Part shown: one piece after another, positions 12,800 to 24,823 of the stretch | Numbering within the stretch: position 1 is the stretch's first letter | How the letters are laid out: each line of letters opens with the position of its first letter | NCBI GenBank assembly: GCA_903772945.1 | Contig: CAICTM010000222.1 | Span: forward strand, 1-64,000 | Reading direction: 5' to 3' | Origin: Seminavis robusta | Taxonomy: Eukaryota > Bacillariophyta > Bacillariophyceae > Naviculales > Naviculaceae | Length of the DNA stretch: 64,000 bases | Notes under the pieces: generated by a model | The model's input: the letters and a program-made list of their open reading frames with translations, nothing else | Told to the model about the DNA's origin: nothing | The model's database searches: none | Program-made: the position numbers and the translations under genes

Positions 12800-15700
12800 A
12801 TGCGATACGATACGATGAGATCCCTTGAGGACGACGAACGCCCGTTGTCAATGTCTGAGTTGTTGGACCAGTTTACAATGCCAGAGACAGTGGCTCCCAC
12901 GGAAGGGCGTCTCGGTACCAGTGTCCCACCTGACAACAACCCCCTGTGCAAAGCATGGGCCCGTGCTGGAGAGTGTCAGCTCAATCCTAGGTATGTACTT
13001 TACTACACTAATACTGCTGTAGTGTTGGGTGAGCTACCGTATTCCAAGCCTCAAGAGTTATGTTTACTTCGAATTTAATTATTTTTATTACTTCCATTAT
13101 TTTTATTTTTATTGTTATAGGTTTATGGAAGTTCAATGCGCCACATCCTGCAGCAGCCCGATTAAATCTCCTTGGGGATTGCGTTGCCCCAATGTTCAGA
13201 ACTTTATCTACGATGGCACAAAGTGCGACCCAGGCTATTGGTGTGGATGTGCCGATCCCAGTGGAAATCTCTGTGAACCTTCCAATGGGACCCTCACAGC
13301 CTGGGTAGGACAATACACGCAGAAAGCAATTGGAGGTTCCAAAGTCTACGTGGGATTGTCACCCTATTTCCCAGAAGAATACTTCAAGTGCAACGACACA
13401 CTCTATTGTCCAGGAAGCTCAAACCCTCAATTCTGCCCACAACTATGCAATGCCAGCAGCTACTGCCCAAACGCAACCACACAACTCGATTGTCCCGAAG
13501 GACACTACTGTCTCATGGGAAGCACAGAGCCCACAAAATGTAACTCACTTCATACCTGTCCGGAAAAATCCGTCCTGTACCACAACAACTTGGAATCGGG
13601 ACTTGTCATGCTTGTGGCCGCCGTTTGTTTCCTCCTACTCAATATTGCCAATCGCATGCTCAAGGACGTCGAGGCCATTGAAGACAATGAAGACAATTGT
13701 CAAACCTACAAGAGCGTGCGCGTCAACATTTCCAATAGACCCTCGCTTGCCAATACAAGGACCTATTCCACCATGAAGATTCAGGGCCCCAGTCAAAAGA
13801 TTGACATGTCCTTTCGGGATTTGCAACTCACATTGCCCAATGGATTGTGCATCATGGAGGGTGTCAGTGGACAAATCAATCATGGAAGTTTCTGTGCCAT
13901 TCTCGGGCCTTCGGGAGCGGTAAGTCAAATCATCATGAGTACTTCAGTAATCGGGCATTCATTGTTGGATCCATCCGCAAGCAAGAATGCACACCATGAT
14001 TCAATGTCAAATCTGATGTTCTCGTCTGGTGCAATCCTTGACGTTCTCGATCGATCGTACGTAGGGGAAAACGACCTTTCTCAGTCTCATATCCGGAAAG
14101 AACGACCCCACCGGTGGCCAACTATTGGTCAATGGAGAGGAAGGCACCACTCTGGCGCAGTATCGACGCCTCGTAGGATTCGTACCGCAGGAAGATATTA
14201 TGCTACGAGAATTGACCGTCTACGAAAATATTCGACATGCCGCCATGATGCGACTACCGGCATCCATGTCCAAAAAGAAAAAACTCAAACGAGTACAGCA
14301 TGTCATGGAAAGTCTCGACTTGATGCACATTAAACATACTGTCGTGGGAGATGAACTCAAAAGAGGCATCTCGGGTGGACAACGCAAGCGAGTCAACGTG
14401 GCCATGGAACTGGTAATGGATCCGGCACTCATTTGTTTGGATGAACCAACATCGTGAGTCAGTCGTTTTGTTGCGCACTTGTGTTTTGTATTGTTTGCAG
14501 TCATTCCATCTTTTGTCATTCTTGCTTACTGGCCCTGTCCGTGCGCACACAACCTGTAGTGGACTCGATTCGACGAGCTCTGCCATGCTTTGCGAAAGTC
14601 TCGTGGCTCTGGCACGCCTCGGAGTCAACGTGTCCGCTGTACTGCACCAGCCCAAGACTGAAATCTTTGACATGTTCGACACGGGTGAGTAATGGATCTG
14701 TCGTAAAATTGCGGGGGTTGAATAATCCCCGCCCGAATGATACCTCACTTTGATTCATTCATTCTCCCTTTCAAAACACCAGTATTACTTTTGGGTGTGG
14801 GCGGGCGGACGGTCTACCTTGGACCGGCGGCTGAGATGGTCGACTACTTTGCTCGAATAGGATTCCCGCTACCGCCGCGGACCAACCCGTGTGATTATGT
14901 CATGGATGTCGTTGCAGGAGTCGTTCCGTGCGAGGATCGGCCAGCCTTTTTGAAAGAGGAACTGTTTGAACTTTGGGAAACGGCGCCGGAAAACCCAGAC
15001 AATTGTATTCCAGAAAGTGACGATCCACCCACACGACAATCATTAAAGCAGGAACAACCGCTAAGCGAGAGCGTTCTCAACAGAGGAATGCGTCTCGCCG
15101 CGACCGTGGCGACGCAAAAGGACCATTGGTTTTCACTCGCCAAACACGTTTTCGATGTTGGCAACTCAGATGTGCGTCAAGTGCCTGGTTTCTTTGGCCA
15201 AACATCGTTTTTGTATCGTCGAGCCGTGCTGCAGCGTGTTCGAGTGCCTGCGAACACCTTCTGGCCACTGTTGCTGTCCGTCTTTGCCGGTGCCATTACT
15301 GGTGGTGTGGCAAATGCTCTGGGTACAACGCCTTTTAACTCCTTGCAGCCAATCTACTTCGGAGTTTCATATCCGAGGTTGGACCCCGACAAGGCCAGCT
15401 TCTTTTTCTTGGAGAACTGGCCAATACCCCCATCTAACAATGTGGTCCAGGTACGTTCGTTTGGCATGAGGTGGTGGTGTAAAGTTATTGGAAGTAGTAC
15501 CCGCTTGTGAAAGTACTCACCGAGCGTGTGGAATTTTGCACCAGCTGTGGCAAATCACTGGGCTGGTGATCTTACTGGTTTCGGTGCAGGGAATCAATGT
15601 CTTTGGAAAGGAACGGGCTGTTTTCTTCCGTGACGCTTCTGGCGGTACACTCGTGTCCGCCTACTGGACAGCCAAGACCTTTGAAGTGTTTTTGTGGTTG

Positions 15701-16159
15701 CCACTCTTCTCAGCCCTCTTCTCTGCAACCAACTACCTCATTCAACCCTTGGTGATGAACATGGTCGACTATTGGCTTATAGCCTGGATGTCCTTCATTG
15801 GGTTCTATGGTATCGGAGGCTGCGGGAGCATCTTGGTTGGATTGGAGAACCGAGGAATCGTCACTCTAGTGACAGGGTTGCTCTGTCTCCTCTTGTTCAC
15901 TGGTTTTCTGTTTCCTTTCAATGACAAATGGTATTTCAAGCCGTTCTTCACCTTCTGGGTGGCACAAGCCTTCAATGAACGCATGTATGACGTCTACGAT
16001 GAGGTTTTTGACACAAGAGGCTTGAACAAGGGCGGTGCTGGGTATAACTTGGACACCACTTTCCAGTTCAACGTCGGCATGGCCTTTGTCACAGGGTTTG
16101 CTTGGCATCTTATGACTCTTGTGCTTCTCAAGTGTGTTGACTTTCGAAAGCAGCGTTGA
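12800..16159 (+). CDS. ABCG-type half-transporter with N-terminal ShKT-like and Cys-rich domain
   Basis: Six exons: 12800-12990, 13121-13919, 14065-14453, 14560-14684, 14783-15450 and 15545-16159. All introns are GT-AG (94-145 nt) and the joins keep frame, giving 928 residues. Residues 50-74 form a ShKT-like unit (C-K-A-W-A-x-x-G-E-C-x-x-N-P-x-F-M ... C-A-T-S-C). A Cys-rich region with N-glycosylation sites and one span (about 222-241) follow. The nucleotide-binding domain has Walker A G-P-S-G-A-G-K-T (split by intron 2), the signature I-S-G-G-Q-R-K-R (about 432) and Walker B L-I-C-L-D-E-P-T-S-G-L-D. The last 300 residues are the ABC2-type membrane domain. The order NBD-then-TMD defines ABCG. 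The layout matches plant ABCG24/28-like proteins, whose N-termini are also Cys-rich. Substrate unknown. No signal peptide is seen; ATG 12800 is the first in frame after a stop. Confidence 0.92.
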
Positions 16160-16913
16160 GCTTCCCTTTAAATTTCATCACAACAACAAGCAACATTTTG
16201 CTGTATGCCGTGGCAATTCGAATGAGAAGATAAAAACACTTCAACAGAAAAGTTTTGGCCTGCCTCCATATATGTACAGTTGGATTTCAAATTCCCGTCT
16301 TCTGCGTTGACATTGGCTATACTGCTGTTCCTTGTTTGCTGTGGCTTACTTGTTGAACCTGAAACTTGCTTTCCTTGTAGACATATACGTACCTGGTAGT
16401 TGTTGAATATTGGCTCTGGTCCAAAAGATCCAGCAGACGCGGGATACAGAGTGGCATGAATGCACATCTAAAATAATAATAATGTAGCTAGTATGGATTA
16501 GATGTAGTGCGAGCTAGTAGAAGGCAACGAAGACGAAGTACATTTACATGGTACTGTACCGCTACCTGGCTTTCAGCGCACTGCACAACACCTACACTTC
16601 ACGCCCTCTTTGTTTGTTTGTTTGCTGATGGTCTCTTTGCTTCTGAAGCTAGTCCAACAACTCTCCCAGCTTTTGGCTAAGAAGTGGTCGAACCCCTACT
16701 CTCTGGTTTGCTCCTATGTTTCCGCCCGATTGGCTGAGCTTTGCGATGTGTCTCCTGGTTCTCGTGTTCATGCTACTGCGATGAGCTCTAGTTGCTTTCT
16801 CAATTGCTTTGGCTTACTTGGTACTTCAAACAAACAAAACAAAAAACACCCTCCCCTGGATTACAGATTACTAATGATACGGTACGCGAAATCTATCTAC
16901 CACCCAGAATAGA
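16160..16913. other. Gap between convergent genes
   Basis: The ABCG gene and the SGNH-like gene converge here, so this holds both 3' regions. Nothing coding is supported. A poly(CAAACAAA) run lies near 16825. Confidence 0.4.
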
Positions 16914-18134
16914 CTAGCTAAGCAGTAGTTTGTAGAGCGTGTGAATGACATCCCAGGCAATCAAATCGGGATGTCCACCTCGACTCCCAATGCATCGGTG
17001 TCCGTTGGAGAACCGCGGACTGTTCACATTTGTGTTGCAGGTTCCCACTTGTGTTCGTTGGTCCGAGCTGCATTCAAAGATGGGCGGTGGTGGACTTGAC
17101 CGGAATAATAAACGTTGCAAGAACGAATTTTGTGTCTTTTGTTGCTGGGCCTGCATTAGCTCTTGCATGGCGTAAATGTACTTGCGCCCCTTGACGTACC
17201 GGACATTGGTACGATTGGTTTCATTTTGGACTTGTTTCATCATTCGATTGGATTTTCCGGCACTCCCCTTGGCAAACATTGAAACATGAATGATTGGTCC
17301 ACTGTACTTGTCCGCCAAGTCCTTGACGGTGGGTGGTGGAATGGTTTCAAAATCAATAGTACTGTTGGGGTGTTCTTTTTGATAAGCCATCATCATTTTG
17401 TAATGATTGGTGCCCCTGGAATCGGAAAATGAGTTGAATTCTCCAGTGATAATGACATCCATTTGGGAGAGTGGTTGAGGGAGTATCGAATTCAGAATTT
17501 GATCCCAGTTGGGTGAGTAGACAAAGGGACAGTTGGTAGTGACGTAAATCGTGAGATTGTGTTTCATTTGGAACTGGAGTATTCCATTGGCCGCAAACCC
17601 TGGGACTGTATAGAGAGTTGTCGTGTTCAGAATGTGATCCTTGTACTGACAGAGCAAGGTACTGGCCAGTTGCCGAGTATGAGAGTTCCCCATGATTAAA
17701 ACATACCTTGAAAGGGATGCTCTACTAGCAGGAAGGATGGTCTTTCGTTTTCCCCATTGGGATCCATTGACAGCCCTCTTCTGGATCACCTGTTCCATCA
17801 GTGTGGCAAATTGATCATAGAGATCTCCTGTACATTGGAATGACATGGGCAGTTCCAAACCAGGCATCTCCACATTGGGTTGGCCCAAGACAGGTTCAGG
17901 ATTGATTCGACACAGACGGAAATCATCATCCAGTGGGATAGGATCTTCAGGGGGATTTGAAACTGCTTCTATGGATCTACTCTGGTTCCATATAGTCTGA
18001 GCGGATAGCAACACGACAACCATCAGAACCACCAATTTCTTGGCTGGGATTAGCAGAGATGGCATTTGTCTCAAGATCGTTGTGCTAAAATAAGCTGATG
18101 GCTGCCTCTGTTCCAATACGGTAGATTGGTCCAT
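16914..18134 (-). CDS. Type II membrane SGNH/GDSL-like protein, probable Golgi enzyme
   Basis: Single exon, 406 residues. A short basic cytosolic tail is followed by a membrane anchor at about residues 33-49, then a lumenal domain with several N-glycosylation sites. Residues 144-155 read Y-V-L-I-M-G-N-S-H-T-R-Q, the G-x-S-x block I of the SGNH fold with the catalytic Ser. G-E-F-N-S near 231-235 fits block III (Gly, Asn), and a G-G-H-P-D-L-I-A-W block near the C-terminus supplies a His/Asp pair. The pattern resembles polysaccharide acyltransferases/esterases such as the plant TBL and CAS1 groups, but neither is a clear match. Role is therefore inferred as modification of glycans in the secretory pathway. 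Single-copy here, with no related neighbour. Start is the first ATG in frame. Confidence 0.7.
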   Translation of the reverse strand: MDQSTVLEQRQPSAYFSTTILRQMPSLLIPAKKLVVLMVVVLLSAQTIWNQSRSIEAVSNPPEDPIPLDDDFRLCRINPEPVLGQPNVEMPGLELPMSFQCTGDLYDQFATLMEQVIQKRAVNGSQWGKRKTILPASRASLSRYVLIMGNSHTRQLASTLLCQYKDHILNTTTLYTVPGFAANGILQFQMKHNLTIYVTTNCPFVYSPNWDQILNSILPQPLSQMDVIITGEFNSFSDSRGTNHYKMMMAYQKEHPNSTIDFETIPPPTVKDLADKYSGPIIHVSMFAKGSAGKSNRMMKQVQNETNRTNVRYVKGRKYIYAMQELMQAQQQKTQNSFLQRLLFRSSPPPPIFECSSDQRTQVGTCNTNVNSPRFSNGHRCIGSRGGHPDLIAWDVIHTLYKLLLS

Positions 18135-20710
18135 ACATTCATTCCACTGCCGCGTTTTTATGATGCATCTATCAAATGCCCATACCGGTACGTAGACTAT
18201 CTAGATAGCAGAAGCTCTCACCACAATGGTACGCAGTTTTAGGCAGCTGTGCAAGAAAGATCTTTCTTGCTCCGCTCCCAGACGCTGCGATCGACGCTGC
18301 GGGAAAACTGTAAAGCAGCAATACATAGTTCCGACTTTCAGTAGAGTTCCGTTTTATCTTAATGTTGGGGTTGTAACGGATCTGGTGAGTGTTGTTGGGT
18401 CTGAGCAGTGGTGTGATTGGCTGGAGCACTCTGCATCCCGACTAGTCCCACAACGACTGTGACTGAGTCGAGTCACTCGATTAAGCCACTTTGTGTTTTG
18501 TGAGCAGTACTCCTTGCGTGCTTCAAAATTCCGTTTTGCAGTTTCTCCAAAATGCAACACTAGAGTCTGTTGAACAGGTTCAAGCCTCAGTACCAGAAAG
18601 GCCACAACCCGTTTGCCCCAGCACTTCAATCCCTACAGGTGACAGGCTCAACCAGAACTGCCTTTCCCACAAGAGCTAGCCCCAGCACCATGAGCCCATT
18701 TTCAAATAATTGCTTCATCTCTTGACAGGCAGTTTCTCTGGCAGTTACGCTACACTGGTCCATGTCTGACTGTTAGTTACCCAATTGATCTAGACTAGCT
18801 ACATGTAGAAACTACAATCGAGCGTGCTTCTGCACGATTGCTCCGCCAAAGTAAGCTGTTGCAGGGGATGAGATCGGACTTCTTGGCATTGCCAGGTTGC
18901 GCCTTGCTTTTATAGACTAGCTAGACTACTGTACTACATGTACTACACTTTAACCTGATCAATAAGATAACTCAATTCTTAGTCCAGTACTGGAGGTATC
19001 TTAACCGATTCAGCTACAGCAACACTGAGTTATTATCTCACAAGCAGCCCAATCTCAGTATCTTTCATATCTTATAGCCACTACCTGGTAGAAGCTTTTA
19101 TTACATACCCTACTACTAACCATGCCCTGAGACAGCGAGGAGCCACCACCAAAGCTCAAGAAGGCAAAGGTGCTAAGCTAAAATTATTGATGAAACCAAA
19201 GATTCCGTGGTGGGGAGGCACCCTAAGATGCGGATATGGAGTACTTGGATGTAGATGGTGATGTGGTAGATAGTGGGTACTAGCTGCATTCAATCCCCGC
19301 ATAGTCTTAGTATTAGCTTAGGATTTGAGACCTCAGTACTCATAGCTTATCTTACTGGTTTGGGAAATCTGAGTGTCCGGGTTATCTAAACATTTCCAAA
19401 AAGTTGAGTACTCGGTAGGTTAAACCCACTTATCTTAAGTGTGAGTGAGGAGTGTAGCTCGTAGTTTATTGATTGATTGGCTTTGGGTTGATCCACATTC
19501 ACGAGAGAGAATGATTTGCAACATTTTTCTTTAACGGTGTGCAATACCCGTAGTGCTGGTTTATAAACGTACCGGTACTGTTCTGTGTAGAGTACAAAGG
19601 CCTTTCGGGCAAAGCGCAATGCGAAGGCAAATGAGAAAGGGGAACCTGTATTCCCTGTTATGTTCATTTTGGTCTAATCACGTCCAAAATGGGTATCAAG
19701 ATTAGTACGATACCGAAAAGTGACTGCATAGTCTGGAAGTTTTGTCTGTTTTGGTCTCTGACGATCGCGCCCTATCCTTAATAAAAGCCTTGTTACAAAT
19801 CCGAACCTAAACATTGTCCAAAGCACTTTGTCTTGTCTCTTTAGGTAGACAACTGTCTACTGTACGTGTACTGTGGAATGCTTAGTGTTGTTGTTAGTGT
19901 AAAAGGTCGTGTGAAGTGTAAAAAGTACAAATGCGAACTCAGTCTTTCGTTACTTGCTACGACTGTACTCGTACAGTAGGTACGTGTGCACCGTGCCACC
20001 ACGAATCGAATGGTTTAATCTGCAGAGGTGCTAAATACTGATATCAGTATTTAATGGCTGTACTGTGTGGTTAGAGGTCTTGTCACACTGTCATGTTGAG
20101 TAACTCAAAGAGTACGATTGTTATCGCACTGGAACGAACAGTTCTTTTTCCATGTCTTCTTTGCAGCTTCTTTGCTAAATGACGCAAGCTGGTGTAGTAT
20201 TCCAAAACCGCTGATGCATTCTTTTCATGGTTGAGTGGTGTGTAGAATGAGTACCTGTTTGGTCCGTACGTGGTACCGTAATAATGTCCAAAGTGACCAG
20301 CTGAGCACAATTTCTGGTGCCAGTCCATTCAAGTGACATTGGGCGACCCACGCAACATACAGTACGTAGAAACAGTACTGGTAGCAAGGCCTGGCAGTAG
20401 AAGCCTTGGCAGCATCGAGAATCAGGAGCCGGACTCGTCGAAGCCGAGCAAACAGCGCCACCCAGCAGCGAACTGCCCACACCACTAAAATCGAGCAGAG
20501 AGTTACCAGCTACCTAGCTAGCTAGCTAGTACTTCTGTTCAGCTGTTGTGGTGTTGCCAGTGCCTCTTTGTTGCCTGTTGTGACTATTATACAATTATAC
20601 AATCATCCCAACAACACAACACAACACGATACATTACATTGCACCCAGTGGTTAGTAGACTATCAATAGTGTAGCTACTGGCATACAGAGAGAGTAAAGA
20701 GAGAGAGAGT
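18135..20710. other. Gap, no supported gene
   Basis: About 2.6 kb of apparent noncoding DNA. A minus-strand ORF of 81 residues at 20083-20328 begins with ATG and is Tyr/His-rich, but a stop directly precedes the ATG and no domain is visible. Palindromes CTAGCTAGCTAG (about 20516) and TACCGGTA (about 19571) occur. The stretch just before 20711 is rich in GAGA and CACAA repeats and is probably the leader of the next gene. Confidence 0.35.
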
Positions 20711-21937
20711 ATGTGTTGGAGAGACAGCGGCGACCGCGAAGGACTGGTCCAAGTACGAAGCTCCAACGACGACAGCAACAACACTACTAGTAGTAGTGGT
20801 AGTACGACGGCTCGAGTAGTTGCTGCTACTAGAAGTAGTCTATCATCAAGGATGGATCCGCAAAAGCCATCCTCAACCATAAGAAGAGACGCAGGAGAAG
20901 CAGCAGAAGAAGAAGAGGATCCGTTAGACACGCTGGGCGCGCGAGTTCATCCGCCTAATCCTGGAAACACTTCTTTGCCGTTTTCTACAGACGATTTCGA
21001 ACCCAACAATGTCTTTCTACAGAGCTTGAAGAGACCACCAACAACAAGTACAACCACTGCTACTACAACCACAGCTACTCCAAGACCAAGTGATCTTGCG
21101 TCTCAACAGTACTTGTCTGCTGCTAGCACCCTCTGTCATCTCCAGGCTCAGACTCACCCACAGCAACAGCAACAGCAACACACGACTGGTCAGCCTGCTC
21201 ATGCTGTAGCTGCTCAACCAGCTCCACATGTAGCTCGTGCTCCACCTGTTGCTCAGGCAGCCCCAGCTGTAGCTCAAGCTCATGTGCCAGTGGTTCCCAC
21301 CATGATTTCCTTTCCCTCCCAACCTACTCAGTCTTCTACCCAACCTGGCCAAGCCCCTCCTGCAGCACCAGCCCATGCTCAACCACAGCTGCTGGCTTCT
21401 AGCAACATTCGTCCTCTGCAGCGCATTCAACCAAACACTTCTGTCACTCCCACTGCCATTCACAGTACTACTCTACTAGCTCCACCACAACAACAACAAC
21501 AGGCACCACCTGTTCCACCACCTCCCAAAGTAACCACTGTCACGGTCAATAGTCACATGCTCGACCGAAGAAAACAGTTCCTTGTCTTTGTCAAGATTCT
21601 ACTCAATCACTTACAGAAGAATGGAAGTCCAGGAGCCAAAGGAGTTCATCCCCAACAACTCTATCCACAAGTCAAACACATTCTACAAGATTGTATTGTC
21701 AAGAATCGACAAGGAGATCCCAACTATCAACCACTCCATTTGGCGGCCGAATCCCGTATTCTGCCGTTGGTAGGACCGCAAAACTGGAATCGATCCGTGC
21801 AATACTTGAACCTCTTTCTACGAAAACAGGCGCAATCCAGGACACTGCGGGCCAATCATGGACAGCCAGCATTGCCCACGACAGCAAACAACAACAACAA
21901 CACTCCTGCACCGGCCCCTCTTTCAGTGCCAATCTAG
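20711..21937 (+). CDS. Gln/Pro/Ala-rich protein with a conserved-looking C-terminal domain
   Basis: Single exon, 408 residues, starting at the first ATG. Residues 1-275 are low complexity: Ser/Thr runs, an acidic patch (E-E-E-E-D), then Pro-, Ala- and Gln-rich tracts, as in disordered regulatory proteins. Residues about 285-378 form a compact helical, basic region: R-R-K-Q-F-L-V-F-V-K-I-L-L near the start, H-P-Q-Q-L-Y-P-Q-V-K near the middle, and N-R-Q-G-D-P-N-Y-Q-P-L followed by V-G-P-Q-N-W. That pattern is reminiscent of an uncharacterised domain found in diatom proteins with a similar disordered N-terminus. I cannot name it. No signal peptide or membrane span, so nuclear or cytosolic. A transcription cofactor-like role would be a guess from composition alone. 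Confidence 0.75.
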   Translation: MCWRDSGDREGLVQVRSSNDDSNNTTSSSGSTTARVVAATRSSLSSRMDPQKPSSTIRRDAGEAAEEEEDPLDTLGARVHPPNPGNTSLPFSTDDFEPNNVFLQSLKRPPTTSTTTATTTTATPRPSDLASQQYLSAASTLCHLQAQTHPQQQQQQHTTGQPAHAVAAQPAPHVARAPPVAQAAPAVAQAHVPVVPTMISFPSQPTQSSTQPGQAPPAAPAHAQPQLLASSNIRPLQRIQPNTSVTPTAIHSTTLLAPPQQQQQAPPVPPPPKVTTVTVNSHMLDRRKQFLVFVKILLNHLQKNGSPGAKGVHPQQLYPQVKHILQDCIVKNRQGDPNYQPLHLAAESRILPLVGPQNWNRSVQYLNLFLRKQAQSRTLRANHGQPALPTTANNNNNTPAPAPLSVPI

Positions 21938-23210
21938 ACTGATCATCTAACTAATCAATCATACTACTACTAGACTGTTAAGTTGTTGCACGGGGAAAGA
22001 ACGATGAGGGGAATCTCTAGCTAGAGATTACAGTAGAATGCCAAACGTAAAACAGAATCAATTTTTGAAAAACTATGTGTTCCTACTAGATACCGTAGCG
22101 GACGGTAGTTGAGGGACAGATTCGATTCGCGTCCACCTTCGCATTGTGGTACCATGTACGAGTATAGGTATCGGTGTGCCAGTCGGTTCCGTATGGTACC
22201 GCTAATTCAGATACAAGTACCTCGAGAGTCGAGTCGATGCTTCCGTCACCACATGCCCAATACAGAAGCAACAGAACAGCTGCACGGATCTTCCACCCAA
22301 CAGCCACAAAATGTCAAACTAGACTACTCAGTTTGTACCATCACGTCGAATCGCATTCGTACCAAGGCACGGTGCCATTGCAGTTGGTCCCAAAGTGTTG
22401 TAGCTGGAGCATGTACGTATTTGTCGCTGCCTGGATTCGAGGAGCCGCTTGCCATAGTCTAGTTTGCTACTGTACGGTAGAATCGAAGCATAGTTAGTTG
22501 CTTGCTGTCAACAAAGGCTGACATGCTTCGCTTTCGTGCACATCTGCAGACCCTACACCGGCCAATTCAAAACAGCACATACTTTATACATGCTACCTAC
22601 CCTACGGTATGTACGTACGACACAGAACGGCTGCACGGATGCACCCAGTGACCCCAAGTAATTGTCAAACTACTTGAATCGAATCATACTCTCCCATCGT
22701 ACGTACCCGTATGGTCGTGTCCTCGTACATGTATACCATACAATGCGAGGCTGCTAGTTATAGAGCATGTACGCTTAGCCGGTGCTTGGGGCGGGTCGTC
22801 ATACAGTTACTTCGCTAGAGCATCGTCATGTGCTATTATTATCCTTGTGATCTGCGTGATACTATGCATCCCGTTCGTGTGCCGGGGTGGCTTTTTCATA
22901 CCATATACAGAGTGTGAGTGACGATCGAGTCGAGTCTGCGCCAATGCAAAGCAGACCATATGCAAGTTATGCTATGCGTACGACACAGAAGTACCACACC
23001 ATGACAGGATCAAGTGCCAAGGTCGTACAACTACTACTTATTGTCTCGACACTCGACCACCAAGCCAGATCTTGCAGACCCAAAGTGCTTCCTACTGTAC
23101 CATAGCATCCATGGCATCCGTAGCATGGCACGACGGTTCCAACAAGACAAAGACTGAAGGAGCTGCCCTGCACAGTCATCCTATCTCTTCCTCTGGCCTT
23201 GTTCTCATTT
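21938..23210. other. Gap, no supported gene
   Basis: No gene seen. The region is rich in GTAC-type palindromes (for example GTACGTAC, TACATGTA). The last 150 bases, 23100-23210, are similar to 26310-26431 and are the 3' flank shared by the tandem DUF285 genes. Confidence 0.4.
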
Positions 23211-24823
23211 CTATCCACAATTGAAACAAAATGGGCCGCCTTCCAACAGGACAGGATCAGAAGTATTGGGACAATTCGTGTGCTGGAACATTTCAGTCAC
23301 CGAAACATGGGCTGGTAACAACGACCCCCAGGAACAGAGACTTTGAGAAAAGTTGGTGGCATTCTTGAAAGCCCAGCGGAGATCCGTCACAGAAGACACA
23401 TTCCAACCAGAAATATCTTGATTGAATTGTTTGGCTTCTTCAAATGTCTGCAACATCGACTGGACTCGTGAAACATCCCACATATGCAAGGGACTGTTGA
23501 ATTTGTCAGTTTTTTGAAAGGCACTGTTCATGCTGGTCAGGGAACCAACCTGCCATTGGGAGAGATCTTGGTCAAAGCTGTGAGCTTCTTGAAATGCCTT
23601 GTGGAGTGTCCTGAGCTTTCGGGTATCCCAAACTGACAGATCTTCATTGAATTGAGTGGCACGCGCCGCAAATTGGCCCATATTGACTAGATTGGCTGTG
23701 TTCCAATGGGAGATGTTTGCTTGTTGTTGCACATTGCTCCGCCGAAACAACTGATTGAAGGATTGAACACTGGAAACGTCCCAGGAGCTCAAGTCCAGTG
23801 GATCCTCTTGACTCCACCGAGTGGCCATGAATGTAGCCTTCAAGCTAACCACCCCACTAGTGTTCCAATGATGGATTCCCCAAGCAGTCGACAGGTTCCG
23901 GACCCCACGGAATGTTTCTTCCATGTCTTGTGCATTGGACATGTCCCATCCTCCAATAACAGGAGTCCATGTAGTAGCCTGTTCAGAGATATGGTTTGCT
24001 TGATCCGCATTGAGATTGGGGTCTCGCATTCTATTTATCTGAAAGGCATGGGCAAACCGTTGAATCTTGGTGACACACCAGGTACCAATGGGCCATCCAT
24101 ATTGTTGTGAGATACTGGAATTGGGACTGTTGTCGGCAATGTAGGCATCAATGGCATCATAGAGATCTTGTGAGGACTGGAAGCATGTCTCTTCTTTGGA
24201 ATCATTTGAGGTGGTGTTTGTGGTGGGTTGGTTGAACAACGATCCTTGACTGGTGCATGGTTCGTCTTGCTCTCATCATCATTTGTCTGTATCACCATTG
24301 AGAGCAAGACCACGATGGTAGTCACTAGAGCCAGAAGTATTACCATCCCAACAGCCAGCCATGTTGCCCGATTGGTATATGAGCAACTTGTAGACAACAT
24401 CTCTTCTTGCTTGGCATTGCCACTGCCAATCTCTTCAGCAACCACTACGATATCGGAATCCTCCATGTCGACTACTACATGAGCTTCCACCAGGTGATCT
24501 TGAGTGTTGTCCTCGTCGCTTTCCACAGTGGTGGCTGTCCCGGCGGTATGGGTGCCTAATGCAGGGAAACTGTCGGTTGTACCTCCATATTGGCTGTTGG
24601 TACTGGTATTGGGGTGGGGACGCAAGGAACTAACGGCATAAGCGCCTGGACAACCATCAGCAACCAAAGTATTGTTTGCCGGGGGGAGAGGCAATGGTTG
24701 GATAGTAGCTGTAGCTGCTGCCGATGAAGCATCATCGTCGTCCTGGTCAGAGAATATCGCCTGCTTGGAACTGTTGCCATCTTTATCGGGCTTGACATTG
24801 GGGTCATAGTGGCCGAGTTCCAT
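23211..24823 (-). pseudogene. DUF285/BspA-like membrane protein, frameshifted copy (DUF285-A)
   Basis: Closest paralogue of the gene at 26432-28108, aligned from M-E-L-x-x-Y-D-P-N-V-K-P-D at the start to G-G-P-F-C-F-N-C at the end. The reading frame is open from 24823 to about 24240 (cytosolic region, shared stem motifs, membrane span T-W-L-A-V-G-M-V-I-L-L-A-L-V near 24330-24370). The frame then changes by one base and is open to 23211 (cap C-F-Q-S-S-Q-D-L-Y-D-A-I-D, Y-G-W-P-I-G-T-W-C-V-T, and about eight repeats of the W-D-x-S-x-V type). A single indel just after the membrane span therefore separates the halves. No splice sites fit the break. All other parts are well conserved, so it is either a young pseudogene or a sequencing error. 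If intact it would be a type II surface protein like its neighbour. Confidence 0.8.

Noticed and set aside
20083-20485. Short minus-strand ORFs
   Set aside because: No similarity or domain; the ATG is directly preceded by a stop and the three frames overlap.
24030-24245. Intron joining the two halves of DUF285-A
   Set aside because: The intact paralogue is uninterrupted here and the two frames overlap by about 200 bases; a single indel explains the break.
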